From positions 62,001 through 126,000 of the forward strand of contig NW_020170411.1 of assembly GCF_000524195.1 (NCBI RefSeq): a stretch of 64,000 bases of DNA, written 5' to 3'. The DNA is from Echinococcus granulosus. Its lineage: Eukaryota; Platyhelminthes; Cestoda; Cyclophyllidea; Taeniidae. This document shows, in pieces, positions 11,352-25,000 of this stretch. Made by a program: the position numbers and the translations under genes. Each line of letters begins with the position of its first letter. Position 1 is the first letter of the stretch. The notes beneath the pieces were generated by a model. The model was not told the DNA's origin and ran no database searches. It saw only the letters and a list, made by a program, of their open reading frames with translations.

Positions 11352-13119
11352 ATGCTACCCTCCCCGCGGTGTTTGGGCTTAGCGCTGGAGTGGTCCTGTC
11401 ACGGAGTGCCATGGTTCATCTTCTCTGGGGGGTGGATCCTTGGCCTGCTCATCAGTAGCATGGCCCCACCTCCCTCTGCGAGCCCTGCTTCCGATCCCTA
11501 CGTGGCGCCGCGAAGCACGCGCAACCTATACGGCTGGCGTGCCGCCTGTCTCCTCTTCGCCCTCGTTCTTGACGTTCTCGTTGTTGGTTGTCTCAAATTC
11601 ATCGTCAAGCGACCCCGTCCCGAGGCCAACTACTCCTCCGATATGCTACTCACCGTCTCCATTGACGATTGGTCTTTCCCCTCCGGTGAGTTTTGAGAGG
11701 AATCGCCCAATTCTCTGTCGTCATAAACTTAGCCTGAAGTGATCTTACCTCTGTCACCAGGAGTGGTGTTAATTCACTGGCTTTAAAATTGCTTAAACTG
11801 TGCCCCTGGATATGTTTTTTACGATGCACCAAAGTACCAAATTTCTTCCTCCGGATATATCGACTCGAGATTCCTTTTATTTAAAGTACTTTTTTATAAA
11901 TCCGCCAATCCGACTTAATTTTACTGTTTTCCCTCGGTTTTTCATCTTCCTCCCGCCTACACTTGTTAGTACGTCCTCTCGCACTATCTCTGTGCTCTTT
12001 GGTGGATAAGCTTATGTATCATCTGTCATCGCAGCCCAAGATAAAAGTTCTTCCGCTTACCTGTTGTGTCACTTGGTATATTCTGCAAGTTTCCTAAATT
12101 ATTTCCCTGAAGTGACTCCACTTTCCAGGGGTGTAATCGGAACCACTTTTTTATCCATGCTACTGACTTCTAAATCAGTCCGATTCCATTAATTCTTATT
12201 GTTTGTTGCAAACTAGGTAGGTTCCATTCTTACCGTCTAGTTGGATTCCAAAAGTGACCTCAATACCATAAAACTGTTCCACTTGCATTAGTTTCGACTC
12301 GTCAATACTATTTTAAACACCAACCTGAACCGTAATTTTACAGTTTACTTGTATCAACTTGATATGCACCGCCTCTCTGGCCCTTGAGTAAATAGATCGG
12401 ACGAGGTTTACGTAAGCCGACACATTCTATAAATTGGCATAACATTTGCTTCAATTGACTCCCTAATGCATTTACCCAATTGCAAGGAGGTTGTGCAAGC
12501 TCGCGTACTATAATATGACACTACTGCCTCATAGTATTCTTTTTACTCTGCTTTTTTGCCAAATTCCCTTTGTATCACGTTCGCTGTGAATTGAGCACAA
12601 TGAATTTTGGTGAGGAATCATTGGTGTTAAATTTATTTCCTTTATGTCAGATTGTTCGGTAGTACTTTAAATACTCTCGCTTGCATCCACTACTCCCAGC
12701 TATGGAACTTCTTTTTTTATGACTATGCAAGCGAAAAAATGTTCATATTCCTTTGCGAATAGCATGATTTTAATGTACTGTGAGTTTGAAGTCTAAAATA
12801 CTGGATAGTGTATCACAATCATTAACGCTTGCCTCGTGTGAAACAAATGGGAGGTAATGGGTGACCTGTGCATATGCACGTGGCAGGTCACTCGAGCCGA
12901 GCGGGAATGTTGCAGTGGTTGTTGCCGTGGCTTTTCAACTTCTCGGGTTTTTCGCGGCTCCTCATCTCCGTGTGGACAGTCTCGGTGTGCATCTCGCGCC
13001 TTGTCATGCGGCGCCACCACCTGGGGGACATCCTCTTCGGCTACACCTTGGGCTTCTGCCTCTACTACCTAGTCACATGGTGTATCGACTGGCCCTACTG
13101 GTTCCGCTTTCTTGGCTGA
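11352..13119 (+). CDS. PLPP6: PLPP6-like PAP2 lipid phosphatase
   Basis: Membrane phosphatase of the PAP2 family, closest in layout to PLPP6/PPAPDC2, which dephosphorylates presqualene and isoprenoid diphosphates at the ER. Two exons, 11352-11685 and 12887-13119, joined in phase 1 inside the catalytic PSG|H motif; predicted length 188 residues. All three signature motifs are intact: KFIVKRPRP (K82, R89, P90), FPSGH (108-113) and SRx5Hx3D (S148, R149, H155, D159). The motif ALEWSCHGVPW near the N-terminus matches the equivalent PLPP6 stretch. Hydrophobic segments flank the motifs. The protein is shorter than vertebrate PLPP6 (about 295 residues), mainly at the N-terminus, so an upstream exon is possible. 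The 1.2-kb intron holds nothing recognisable. Confidence 0.85.
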
Positions 13120-13308
13120 GGTCTTGGCTGCACTACTCCCCTCTCCTCCTCTCGTGTGCTTTCAACGTCACCACCGCCTCCGCCGCCACCTCATCGGTGC
13201 TGCCCCACATGCGCTCCCCCTCCTCCCTTTGCTTGATGCATTGTGTTGGTACTCCTACCCCTCCTTTTACAACCCGCTTGGTGCGAAACCCGTCAACTTG
13301 TATGTCTC

Positions 13309-13314
13309 ATTAAA
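13309..13314 (+). terminator. Polyadenylation signal ATTAAA
   Basis: ATTAAA variant signal 190 nt downstream of the PLPP6-like stop codon. It is the nearest plausible signal on this strand. Confidence 0.4.
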
Positions 13315-14047
13315 GTGAGGCTCACGGTTGGTAGAGCAGCCTCTCTTTACTTCCATCCATTGGCATCTGGAAAACAGTGTACCTTTACTCGCAAGACTGC
13401 TGCGCTGTGATTAACCGAGTAGTTTCTATCTACCTCCTAACTATTAGGTGTATTACGCTCGTACCCTCCGCATTCCCCTGAAAATAATTTGACAACCTGG
13501 ATAAACCTGTCAAAGGATACATTTTTGTAGTACAGCACGCAATACCTTGTGAAACGCTATGACCTATTCGTGTAAGCAGTGGCTTGACCGCTTGGCACAG
13601 AGGTATAATGGTAAGCTTTTCACTCTTGTTGCATAAGCTTCTCCTGAGCCGAAGATATTGATTTACCGCTTCTCAGTGTATGTTGTGCCAACAGTTCGGT
13701 GATGACGACTCCTGCAAGTGTCTGAATGGTCTATTTTCCGCTAATTCTTTTGAAACGCCTATCTCTAAGACTTGGACAACGGAAAGCTGCAAATCAGCTG
13801 CTGCTTACGCCCCGCGTCCATTTCTCGTTAAGGTGATGACTAACACAGCTACAAGGAAGGACGATTCGTTAGACTACACGCTGCTCAAGCACCATCTGCA
13901 CAAATGGTGTTGGTTTGAAATCTTCTCGGCTAGTATTCAGGGACATTAAATTAAGTAAGCTGACTCAATAATCAATCCCTCAGCACGATCCCGCTTAAGC
14001 GATTGTGTGGCCAGTTCCCGATGCGATTGCCTCCCTTTCAGGGACAT
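13315..14047. other. Intergenic between convergent PLPP6-like and TIPRL genes
   Basis: Spacer between two 3' ends. An 89-codon plus-strand frame (13680-13949) has no similarity I recognise, and I do not call it a gene. Confidence 0.4.
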
Positions 14048-14053
14048 TTTATT
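14048..14053 (-). terminator. TIPRL polyadenylation signal
   Basis: TTTATT on the plus strand, AATAAA on the minus strand, 35 nt past the TIPRL stop codon. Confidence 0.6.
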
Positions 14054-14088
14054 AAAATTTTCCAAAAAAATATGGACAAGGGGGATGT

Positions 14089-15513
14089 TTAGAGGAGTTT
14101 TGGGAAGAGTTTCTCGGTTCTGTGCTCCACAACTTGCTTGCACAGCTGCTCCGCGTCATCGGCTTGCACACCAACCATTGTGGGCAGCCACATCTCGCTC
14201 TCTAGCCGTTTCACCTCACGAAGGACGTACCTGCCAGGTTGAAATATTTGAAATAATGTCAAACAGTCCAACCGCGCGAAATCTGCGTGCGGGGCGGTGT
14301 GTCGCAAGGTAAAGGGATGAAACAGATGATTAACAGGTCTGGATGCATAGCTTATATCAACGTAATTGGCATCCGTGGGATAGAAAGATACTAGTCCTTT
14401 GCTTTCCACACAAAGGATCATTATCGCATGATTTAAGACGCCAAAGCAAGCAAGAGATGTGAATAACCGTGCAGTGGGACGTACTTATCGCCTAGCCTCC
14501 ACTGCAAGCGCGTATCCCAGATGCGCAATAGGCAGCCGTCCACTCGCAAAAAAAACCGCTGGAGAACAAAGAATCCTGTTGGCATCACACGAATCTTGAC
14601 GTTTAGGAGTGAGATCCCGTTGTCCCCCAGTTCATCTTCGAAGAGATTTATACTGCCGAAAAGGAGAATGGGGTCGCGAGAACGAATGAATTTCTGGTCG
14701 AGACCCTCAAGCGTACTTTGGACGAGCCAGTCGCCTAATTGAAATACCGGCAATAGACAGTGTATAAACTTTTCTGAACGGAATGAAAGAAATTGACAAA
14801 GTACAGAACAATAGGCAGAGAATGATCACAGACTAGTGGCTTAAACTCATTTTGAATCTCAATATAGAGTGATAGCTCACAGGAAGCGGTAGGACGCGTT
14901 TAGCTGGGATACGGCGGTCTGAGGAACGCAATAATATGCCAGGAATCCTAATTCCAGATTTATCTAAAACTATCCGAGGACTAGCCACATGACAGTAACG
15001 GAGGAAGACGTTCCGTACTCACGCAAAGCGAAATTAGGATCAAATGGTGAACAAACGCGCCAACGAGTGACAACATACCGGTTGTGGTACCACTGTAGGT
15101 TGTAGAAAATGTCCAATCGAATGGATTTAGGATGGAATATTTGTGGAAGTGCGGTCTACTCCATTGCTTTGCGGCTGGAACCTGAACATGAACTTTAGAC
15201 TTGTCAACTAATTTCAACGCGTCGATGGCGAGGAATTCAATCTTCGCCTCCCTCTCATCTTCTAAAGTGACGCAAGCATGAGTCAAATGAAGGTTTTACG
15301 CCTGAGAGAGAGGGATAGAGAATTTTTGGAAAATAACATTTCAGGAGTGCATGGTAAATCAAGCTTCGATTCGAACAGCTAAAGTATTGATTGGAAGGAA
15401 ATGACAAGTACCTCCCTTTCATCGCCCGAAGCGTTAAGAATGTGACTCTCTGTGGTTTTAATTAGCCAGGGACCGAGTTGATGATATTGCTCTTTTATGT
15501 TGGTCAGGTCCAT
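14089..15513 (-). CDS. TIPRL: TIP41-like protein (TIPRL)
   Basis: TIPRL binds PP2A-type catalytic subunits and modulates TOR and checkpoint signalling in the cytosol. Five minus-strand exons: 15513-15412, 15378-15300, 15261-15079, 14734-14485, 14230-14089. They give 251 residues, close to the animal norm of about 270. Three introns are under 350 nt, two of them 33 and 38 nt. Family signatures appear in order: LGPWLIKTTESHIL at the N-terminus, PEMLF, IEFLAIDALKLV, PFDWTFSTTYSGT, LFEDELGDNGIS, VKIRVMPTGFFVLQRFFLRV, and DTRLQW leading into YVLREVKR. The 15411-15379 and 15299-15262 introns were found because the conserved PEM segment is otherwise missing. A TTTCTAG acceptor lies 11 nt upstream of the ATG, consistent with trans-splicing. 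Confidence 0.92.
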
Positions 15514-15526
15514 CTGGAATTCACCT

Positions 15527-16563
15527 AGAAAATAAAGACAAATTGCACTGATTTGAAGGAACGTAAAGTGTACTACTTTGTAAGTGAGGACTCCACTCTA
15601 AATCAACTTTTCATGGGAACAATTATCAGGATTCAATTCGGGGAAAACATGGAAACTGCCGCAAAGCGAATACAGAGGAGCGTGATCTGGTTAAGTTCGA
15701 GAAACAAAGTGCGAGAAACTTGTAAGTTGATGGCGTGTCCATTAATTGAAACAAATCCGAAGAAAGATCAAGAGAAAAGGGATGAACACCCAAAACGCAC
15801 ACTAAACTATACCTCAGCAAATTTCAGCCGAAAAACAGGAACTTGACTTCCTGGGCTAAGAGGAACACAACATTTTGGAGGAACCATTGCATATGTTTGT
15901 TTGAAAACCTAATTTTGCTACGTCATGGTAGTTCCTTTCTGTATGTCTTAATGGAAGCCCACTAATGGGTGTAATTGGCAAGCTACTTACGATTACTTTT
16001 AATCGTAGCTTGTGCTTAAAACCTGTAACGAAGGCAAAGACCACACCCATTTAATCAAGTTTACCGAAGCCGAAAATGGATAATTGATTTACCTCTTGGA
16101 TTGCAGAAATCTCTCCTGAGCTAAGGAGTAATAGTCAAGCTTATAAAAAGTGCTAAATTTGCTATTGAGAGCTTTGTGCAAGTCAATGGATATTTCGTTA
16201 AATTAACGCATGGAATATATGCTTTTGGTGGTAGTCCATGTGCTTCACCAATAGACTATTTATATGTAGTAACAACCCTCTAGAAACCCTATTACCTTTG
16301 CGTAAATTATTTTACGGAATCCCGCCTTTTACTACCTGTTCGCATAAATTACCAGACCTTATCTACTCCTTTATAATCTGAGTAATCATGCGTGACCCTT
16401 GCGCATTTTTATTCAATTACATAGACCAGATGTAATCCACGCATTATAGCAGATTTTTTAAAGCATTAGCATGTAGAAATTATATCTCTTTGAGGCGTTT
16501 TGGATGACCTTGCCTCCCTGACTTTTACTTTTTGATTTGCTTCGGTTTTGAAGCTGTCGCCAG
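15527..16563. promoter_or_regulatory. Shared 5' region of TIPRL and TIM50
   Basis: 1.04 kb between two divergently transcribed housekeeping genes. It should contain both promoters. I see no TATA box in a convincing position and no coding segment. The 97-codon plus frame at 15553-15846 shows no family similarity. Confidence 0.4.
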
Positions 16564-16576
16564 TTTAACGCCTTGC

Positions 16577-18782
16577 ATGTCCTCTAGGATGAGTGTGTTG
16601 TCACCCCTTTTTATTCAAAGGCTACATTTTTTTACCGTTCCAAACTTCAAAGCCTTGCGCTTTGTTAATGGGCGATTCCTTTCGGCAGTCGCATCTGACT
16701 TTCAACCATCTTCAAATAAAAATGAGGAAAATTCTGAATCTAAGTCCAATAAGGAGTCGGGTTCATGGTCTGGAAAAAACGCATGGAAGTTGGGTGCCTT
16801 AAGTATCGCAGCCTCTGCAGCATTTGCAGCTGGTTGTGGAATTGCTGTTTGGGGTACGTTATTTTAGAAATGCTGTACCATTTTTAGGACCACCTGGCAG
16901 AGATGAGAATGATGTCGAGGTAATATACGGCGTATTTGATTTCCTTTTAGATAAAGGATGAATTCTCTGATCGTAGGTGTTTGGCTGATTTGCTTTTTTG
17001 TTAGTCCCAAGATGGCGTGGGTACGTTTGTCGAGCATGGCAAACAATGTGGGATTTTAATCAGGTTTGATATTTTTCTCACCAATCGCGCTTCTAGAGCA
17101 TTCGAGACCCCATAAGTGAAAAGCTTCTCCCAGACCCAGTCGAGCCTCCTTATTATCAACCGCCGTATACTATTGTTTTAGAGATAAATGACGTACTGGT
17201 GCATCCGGATTGGAAGGTTTTTGATTTTAATGTAATGTCTGCAGTTCAGATCCGGTTGGCGTTTCAAAAAAAGACCTGCTTTGGAACTGTTTTTACAGCA
17301 ACTTTCTCCTTTTTATGAAGTTGTGGCTTTCACACAAGATTCTGCAATGGTAGAGTTAATAATAATATCTTTAAGCATTTGCTGTTGTTGGTTCACTTTC
17401 ATGCATTTCTGAAAAATTTCGGAAAATTATATTGTTTGTTGAAACTGCGAAGTAGCAATTATTTGTCAGAAATCTATTTAATGCTATTCTGGTGAGCCTA
17501 GATCCATTCTTTTGTTTTTTCACTGTTTCAATGCCGTCTGTGTTTATTGCACCAATAAAAATGCGGTTCCACTCGTCCTTGGCCAGACTGGAATGCCGGT
17601 ATTGGCGCAAATCGATTCAAAGGGGCAATACATCCACTACCGTCTTTTCCGCGAATCGACCCGCTATCGCAAGGGGAAGCATATAAAAGATCTTTCTTGT
17701 TTGAATCGAGATCTCTCTCGGGTAATCTTGGTCGACTGGAATCCTGATGCTGCTTCCATGCAACCACGTAACGCCTTCATCATTAATCGCTGGACTGGGG
17801 ATGAATCAGATCGAGAGCTCATTGATTTAGTTGCTTTCCTCCGAAGTAAGTCTCTCTTTTATCTTAAATTCCTCATCTGTGGTCTATCATTTCACCTTGT
17901 ATGAATTCTCTCGTAAGTACTCATTATCCGTACTTTGGCATTTTATTATATTGTTTCTTTACTCATTTTGAATAGTCACTAGTTGCTATATTTCAAGTAA
18001 AATTGGGGAAACAAATCAAACTATCACATTAATTACATGGTATGTATCTCATGCTCAAATATCCTCTGGTTCTTGTTCAGTAGTTTTAGGTAGAATCGCG
18101 GTAGAACGGTGGGCTTGCATGGTGACTGTATGTGCCGCAAGCAATTTCTTGAAAACCCTGGCTGCTTTTCCTCCGCTGTAGTTTAGATAGGCCGAAGTTT
18201 GTACTGTATCACATCAACCTTCCAACGCCTCACTGTTAGCCGGCTCATTTTTTCTCCTGAACAACTTTCATCACGGTTACCTAGTCGCATTGTTTCGCAG
18301 AATTGTTTTGCCTTCTTTTCACCGACATGAAGTACTTATCTATTCTGAGGCTCACTTATTATTGCTAAACACGCACATTTTCATGCACTTGGACTTTTTT
18401 GTTGAAACTTGCAGTGATCGCCATGAGTGGAGTGAAGGATGTGCGTCCTGTGCTGGACCACTACCGCCAGTTTGACAATCCACTTGCTGCTTTTAAGGAG
18501 AAACACGAGCAGCTCATGGTTGGTCGCCATTTCACTATTTATTCTCAGTGTGTAGCTTTCACTGCCCGACAGCACACAGCTGATATTCTGCATTAGTAAT
18601 CTTGTAAATAAGACGGACATAAATCCCTAAATTGTGCTGGAAGAAGACGTAACTGAACTTCAACAGCGCTCCCTGAGATTTGTGCATTTTAGGAGGCCCA
18701 GGCGCGAAAGAAGGAGCAGGAAAGGATGGCTGCAAAGAAGAAGTCGTTTGGCTTCAACTCATTCAGTGGTTTTCGTCGGTGA
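16577..18782 (+). CDS. TIMM50: Mitochondrial import inner membrane translocase TIM50
   Basis: Receptor subunit of the TIM23 complex that hands presequence proteins from TOM to TIM23. Nine exons: 16577-16853, 16888-16919, 16951-16972, 17005-17063, 17097-17216, 17245-17349, 17587-17845, 18415-18518, 18693-18782, giving 355 residues. Residues 1-40 form an Arg-rich, Glu-free presequence; one membrane segment spans about 70-92. The intermembrane-space FCP1/HAD-like domain carries [62 protein letters not shown] and [10 protein letters not shown]. The phosphatase DxDx motif is replaced by EIND, as is normal for this non-catalytic family. Five of the introns are 28-34 nt. The 22-nt exon 3 is supported by the conserved DEFSDLP reading across its junctions. 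An AG acceptor lies 13 nt before the ATG. Confidence 0.93.
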
Positions 18783-21700
18783 AACAGATCCCCAGCGCAT
18801 CTCACTCTCAGCCTGTAAATACTGTAGCACTAATCTGTTCGTTGCCTTGGCTATTTTGTACAATGAAAATGCATAGTCTAACAGTTTTTCCCCTTCCTAA
18901 ACGTGGTGTGCTACTTAGCCTTTAACAGTAACTAGTCTGTTCTGCTGGTGTTCTTGCCTCACTTCGTCGTAGAGGCCCTGTAAACGTACAAGTGCGAGCT
19001 CTACGTTAAGAGGGGTCGTTTCCCTTGTTGAGACTTATCTAACTTTTTTGCGATTATGGTTTATTGCAAACAATCACTGTGGATTCGTAATCGCGGACCT
19101 GGAATACTGTAAGGACTTGCGTTGACCGCTGTAAGTGGTGTGATGTCGTGTGGCCGATTCCAGCTCTTATTGGCGTAACTGATGAATATTTGAATTAGTT
19201 GGTTCCTGCAGTCAGTGTTTGTATCCTCTTACTGGTGTGGATTGCATCACCAGTCGTGGTTAGCTCTAGTAATTGGAGGTCTTTTTCACCGGCAGGAGTA
19301 AATTAGAACCACCATATGAATATGCTGTGCTGGTGATGATGGACCAAAGAGGGGAAGGTGGCATTGCAGACGCGGATCCTTGGTACGACTCACTGATTAC
19401 GCTCAATCATGCAGAATGGTGCTCCAATTCATGGCAGTAACGAAAAGTAGAAGTGCGTAACGCATTACCATTCGGAAATTTAACTAGACTCTAAATAAAC
19501 TTAACCTCGAAACTAATGTCGAGCTTATTCATAACTTTGTTCTTTCGGCGAGGGCGTTCGCATTGTCGCCTCGATGTCATTGATTCATTTGCTTCAGTTC
19601 CCTTTACTACTGTCAGAGCTCGATTGATTCACAACAGTTCAATGGATGAGGTAATTGCGTAGAGTGCCTTGAAAAATTGAGTTTTCTATGGTAAAATTCC
19701 ATTTTTACACAAACACTCAGTGCCGACTAGCTCAATTAGAAGTCCGACTTAGCCTCAAGAATATGCTAGTTGACCGTGAAAAACGGTGATTTGTAAAACC
19801 TTCAAGATTTTTTTTGGATTAAAGATGCATGCCCAGTGGTTTAGCGATCCTGAAATTGCACCCTGTTCATAAAATGGTTGTAAGGTATGAATTTTGATTG
19901 GCTTTCACATCTTTTATTTTGTCGCACACAGCGGGGGCATTTGGCCCTTTTTCAGGTATTGTTAGTGTGTCTGGTTGTTCTATAGTTTTCTAGCGTCCTT
20001 TTGTTCGTCTGCATATTAGGCTTCTGCAATCATTTCATTTGTGGTGTGGATCTCTCTACCACGTAAGTGGTATTGACGGTTATGAGCTGCCGAATTAAAA
20101 ATCAGGCAACCAAATACAAATACCTAATTTAAATGCAGGATTCAGTAATACATTAAGGGCTTTTGGTCAAGAAATTAATTAGGGGCATCCATCCTCGAGC
20201 ATTTCAAGTTTTCAGGTTTGTGTACAAGCATATTTACAGCATAGTGGATATTTTGTACCTCAAGTGCACTAACCAGAACTCATTCAATGATCTTGAAACG
20301 AATAGCTTTCTACTGTAGTCCATATCTAAAAGTAATGTTTTCCTTTGGAAGGGCTAATTGTAATCATAATCATGAGCATTACTATTGGCTTTGAGGGGCA
20401 GTACAACATGCCCTTGTGTAGTTCCAATTAAAAATGGGCCCATGAATGCCAGCTCTGATTGGAACAGCGCTGCGTGTCACGAAATCCTTCTGAATGACCT
20501 GTCCTACAATAAAGCGACAATCGGACCACGTGGTGTGCATGCAGTTGCAAATAATTTTTCCTTCCATTCCTAAAATCGCAACAACATTTTCCCAAATCCT
20601 TACGTTCCGAGCTTGGTAACCATGGCACAGCGTCTTGCCAGGTCCCTAGACTGATATTTTGATCCTTTATCAATGGCATAGAAGATATGGGTTAAAATGA
20701 ATTGTTTTGAGGCATATAAAGAAGATCTTATCAAATGTATTTAAGTCTTAAGCTACTTCAGCCATCTTATTCTACAGGAAGTGTCCTTCATCATTCGAAG
20801 CAGTACATTTGGTGCCACTTATGCACTGAAGCATTGAAAAATTTTTATGTCATTATCTTAACACATCATTTTGCATGCAGGGCAGTGGCAAATATGAAAC
20901 TCTTGTAAATTGAGAAAATGGAAGTTATGTTGCCGTAAGTTTTTGCGGTTTTTATACTATTTGTGCGAATAATATTGCATTGTCAATTAACTGCGAACAC
21001 ATTGTGGTTGCCTGTCAGGCAAGAATGAAAGGATGTTTTCATGTCAGTAGGCAGCGAGAAATAACCTATGCACACGCAAATTTAACTTCAGAAAATGTTT
21101 TATTTTTGCTATACAAGATATTAATTGCGATTTGCTGTTTGTAGCTCTAGTGGATTCACGTGACATTCAACGTTCGAGCAATACTTTGACGTGACCTAGC
21201 GGCACCTTTGGTGGTTGGCACTATCGAGGAACCGGTCACGGTCTCCTAGACTGTCAGCCAGGCCACTTCAGTTGTGTGCGTTACTGCTTGCAACAGAAGC
21301 AACAGTTGAGCCCATTTATCAACCAGGCTTGCTCGAAAGCCACGACAGACCGCTCTGGCAAGTTGGGAGTAAGCTTTTGGGACTCATTTTGATCAGAGTG
21401 GAGTGTGGGTATGGAGAGTGAAGCGAAGCGAAGGGTTCATTAGGCGCGTGAAGTCATCGTGTAAATCATCCCTGTTTAGTAAAACACGGTGATGGCTGTC
21501 TCGATGTGGTTCAACTATGCAACCTAGAGATAGTAAACCAATCCCAAGGATAGTGCTAATTGTATTCCTGGCTCAATTAGCAAACCACCCATTTAATCGC
21601 CTACTTTCTGTACATTTTTAAAAAGGCAAAAGGCAGTTTTATTTACTGGGGTATCCAGCGCTTTTTTTCTAAGATGGTTGAGCATTTAAGGTAATCGAAA

Positions 21701-24700
21701 TCGCCATAGTGGAACTATTGTAACTGCTACCATTTGGAAGCTAAATGGCCTTGTGCAAGTGTAAAGTGAATTTTGAAGTTAGTGCTACTAGCTGACAACC
21801 ACTTACCACCTATTTACCTTGTAAGGAAGGCCATTATGAACGCAGTACATTAAAAACACCGCCTCACGTGAAATGAAAAGGTGGCCCAGGGGCGATCAGC
21901 CTTCTGTCATATGGCAACTCCACGCGAGTCTTCCTTCCTATATCCACTCTTGGTAGGCCAATGATAGCAATATTTTAGTAGATCAAAAATTTTAAGGATG
22001 GAAGAACACTAGATAAATCATGCAAAAGACAAATTTCCATCAGCTTAAATGAACGACGTTTGCAGCCTTCGTGGGGCTTCTAATTACACTCGTATGGTTC
22101 TAATGAATGCGTCATATTTATCCCTCCCATAATCGTATTAGGTAAAGATAGACAAACCGTCTGCCACTTCTGATATGTTGGAAACATTACTATTGCCGAT
22201 GGTTGCACTTTGAAGAATTTGGCTGTTAATGCGGTGCCTAATTTCCTATTAATTTTTGCGTTACCTTTAATGTGCCCCGCACAAAGTTAATTGTGATCCG
22301 GGCGGTGCGGTTAATCGTTTTAGAAATTAAGTAAGCAGTGGAAAGAGGCGGTTGGTGGGTCTCTTTGAAATTGACTGCTGCAACCGCCCTTGATTTGTCA
22401 ATTGGACGCAAATGACTCCCGCCACCAGGACAGAGGCGCTTGAACAGGCACTCAACTTCAAACGTTGTTTATCGTCCGACGATGTGCGCGTGTGTGAGGT
22501 GGTGCCATTAATAATCTCTGTTTATCAAAGGAAGGGAAGTCATTAACGTCACACTTCAGTCCAGCAGATATCGTTTCAGATTATGCGCTGACATCTTTTA
22601 CACATTTTAAAGTCGATTTATTGAAACCTGTGCATGAGTCGAGCAATGTGTAGCAGCGGGAACGCATTGTATCGACGAGGAAAGTAGCTGATCCACTTTC
22701 CCAGTCAGCCTACTTGTGCGGTGTATTATCTTCAATATACCTTACTTACTTTAAATTTAAGATCCTTGAAAGTAAACATTTCACATTGTACCAACTGCAT
22801 TTTTGGTTCGCGAGGTTTTGAAACTGCACAAACTTCTTGATTTAATCTCACAAGCTTTTCTTTTCAATGATGATGCTCGGTCTTACAACATTTCATTCGC
22901 CAGGTTAAGGGAAACCTTTGATGAATTAGGGCGTTTTCACAACTTTGTTATATTTTTTGAGCTAAAATGTGTCCTGGACGTGAAAACATGCGATATTAGC
23001 AAAGACGGATCTACAAATATTGTGGGACCGTAAACTGGAACGGATCAAGGGGAGTGAGTCGTAAATTAGGACTACTATGAGAGAAATGAAGTTGCAAAAA
23101 CTTGGGCTGATAAGGAAATCGCATGTTATTGTTAAAGTATTCAAATTGAAATAATGTCATTACAAGTTACTTCATACCTTGTTCTCGAGAGCATAAACAG
23201 AGCAATCGAACTATTACCTTCCAGTCAAACAGGTAACTGATTTCAGTCAGAACCTCTTTTCTATCTTCTGTTAAAAGTTACCAAAGTTGTAGTACGCTCT
23301 TTTCCTCCCGACCTGGTGCCTTAATTGACGAGGAAAAGTGGGTCTTTAGGCCAATCAGGAGAACTGATAGAAGGCATGGGAAACAAAGCACATCATCACA
23401 ATGCACAAGTCCAAATTTATCCCATGGATTAAGGAAAATGTATGAGCGAAATATGTTGTGACAAAATACATCTTTTTACTTTGCGCCAACTTCTGAAGGC
23501 TGCCGACCCACTAATCCCCACGCAGAAAGTAATGCCCCGAAAATGCCAGTCCACTCACAATACAGTCTTGGCGGAACAAACCTTTGTTTTAAACTAAGCG
23601 AAAATTGTGGGATTCTTTGCTTCAACTCCAAGCCATCGCATGGCACAAAATGCCTTGTGTTAACTCATACAGAAGCTAGTAAATGTAACAACGATCATTG
23701 GTCTTATCTTAGAATTGGGTCCCACTATTAGCATTAAGCATTGGCGGGAAATCACTTCAGTGGATCCGTCATAAAAGTTATATTCCAAACTTTAGTGAAA
23801 AATGTGTAAAATCTAACAACAGGTGTGCTTCCAATTCCGACTTACTTTGTAATGTTTCCAAATGCCTTTTGCGGTGAAGATTCAAAATCAAAATTTACAC
23901 TTATTTCATAAATGAAACTTTGGATGCAGATGTTGCTTCCGGAGATAAAATATGGATACAAGCAAATGGGTATGTGGTATATCGTCTGGGGGGATTTGGG
24001 AAAATCCTGAACCTAAACAAAGAAATATATCATATAATGTAACCTTTCTCTCATGAAATCTTACAACTGTGTCCTTCATTTTGCAGACAAGAAAATTCCC
24101 TCCACTTCAGTCTTGACTTAAAGTTTGTCTCATCAAGCATCCAATGTGATTACGTATCTCATTTAGAAGAACCTCAGCATTTTTAAAGGCCCCTATGAGT
24201 GATTATTTAACTGACAAATGAACACATGAACTTTCCACTAAGGCGCGGGATGGCCACCCTTCTTGGTTGCACTAATTCCAATTCAAATGCAGACAATTTG
24301 CACGTATGTATGTGTGTGTGTTATTGTCTCGGCTGGCATTCAAGCTAAGCTGCTTGAAGACAAATTATTGGTGGAGAAAAATGTTATGACGTTGGTCTCC
24401 ATTTGCAATCCGTTGGTGGGACATAAATTAAACCCGTCAGTGGTGGAACAGTATTAGTGTTGGTGTTTCGTTTCAAGCTTCACCCATTTCTGCTCTACAC
24501 AGAACAACTAGTCCATTTAACTTTGGCAGTTGGAGCGTCACTGTCGAACGCTGAATGCCTGCATCTGAAGTCAGCACAACGAGGGATTCGCGAATGGATT
24601 TGTGCTAAATCGTTTTTCTGCATTCGCAACACTCTTACAGAAGAGCTACAACGATGTTAAATGGGTTTTAATCAAGCAAAAAAATTACGAAGAAAGATTA

Positions 24701-25000
24701 AACGCCTACATTTGTGGCGGTGTTTGCAACTTAAATAATTTTGTCGTCAAAATGCAAGCATGCAGTAATGATAGCTGGACGCATTGAAAAAGGAGTAGCA
24801 AGTGTTTTAAAAACTTTGCTATGAAGGCGTTCAAGAAAGTGTCACTTGTATTGCTTGTATGAACGGTAAGAATGCAATGTTTTCTGCCAAAAAACCGAAA
24901 TTTCTAGCAGACACTAACATCGAACATCTAAAAAAATAGAAACGACCCACCCCGTGAATTATTATGGTTTCCGTGGAACTTTTCCTCACATCTTAATTTC
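18783..25000. other. Gene desert, part 1
   Basis: No gene of a family I know. Noted items: a segment open on both strands at 20385-20680 containing the palindrome ACCACGTGGT at 20525-20534; a locally GC-rich stretch around 22280-22480; a TG-rich microsatellite near 24305-24325. An AATAAA at about 19492 is probably too far (over 700 nt) to serve TIM50. Confidence 0.4.

Noticed and set aside
17171..17216. TIM50 as an active FCP1-type phosphatase
   Set aside because: The DxDx motif is replaced by EIND, as in all TIM50 proteins.
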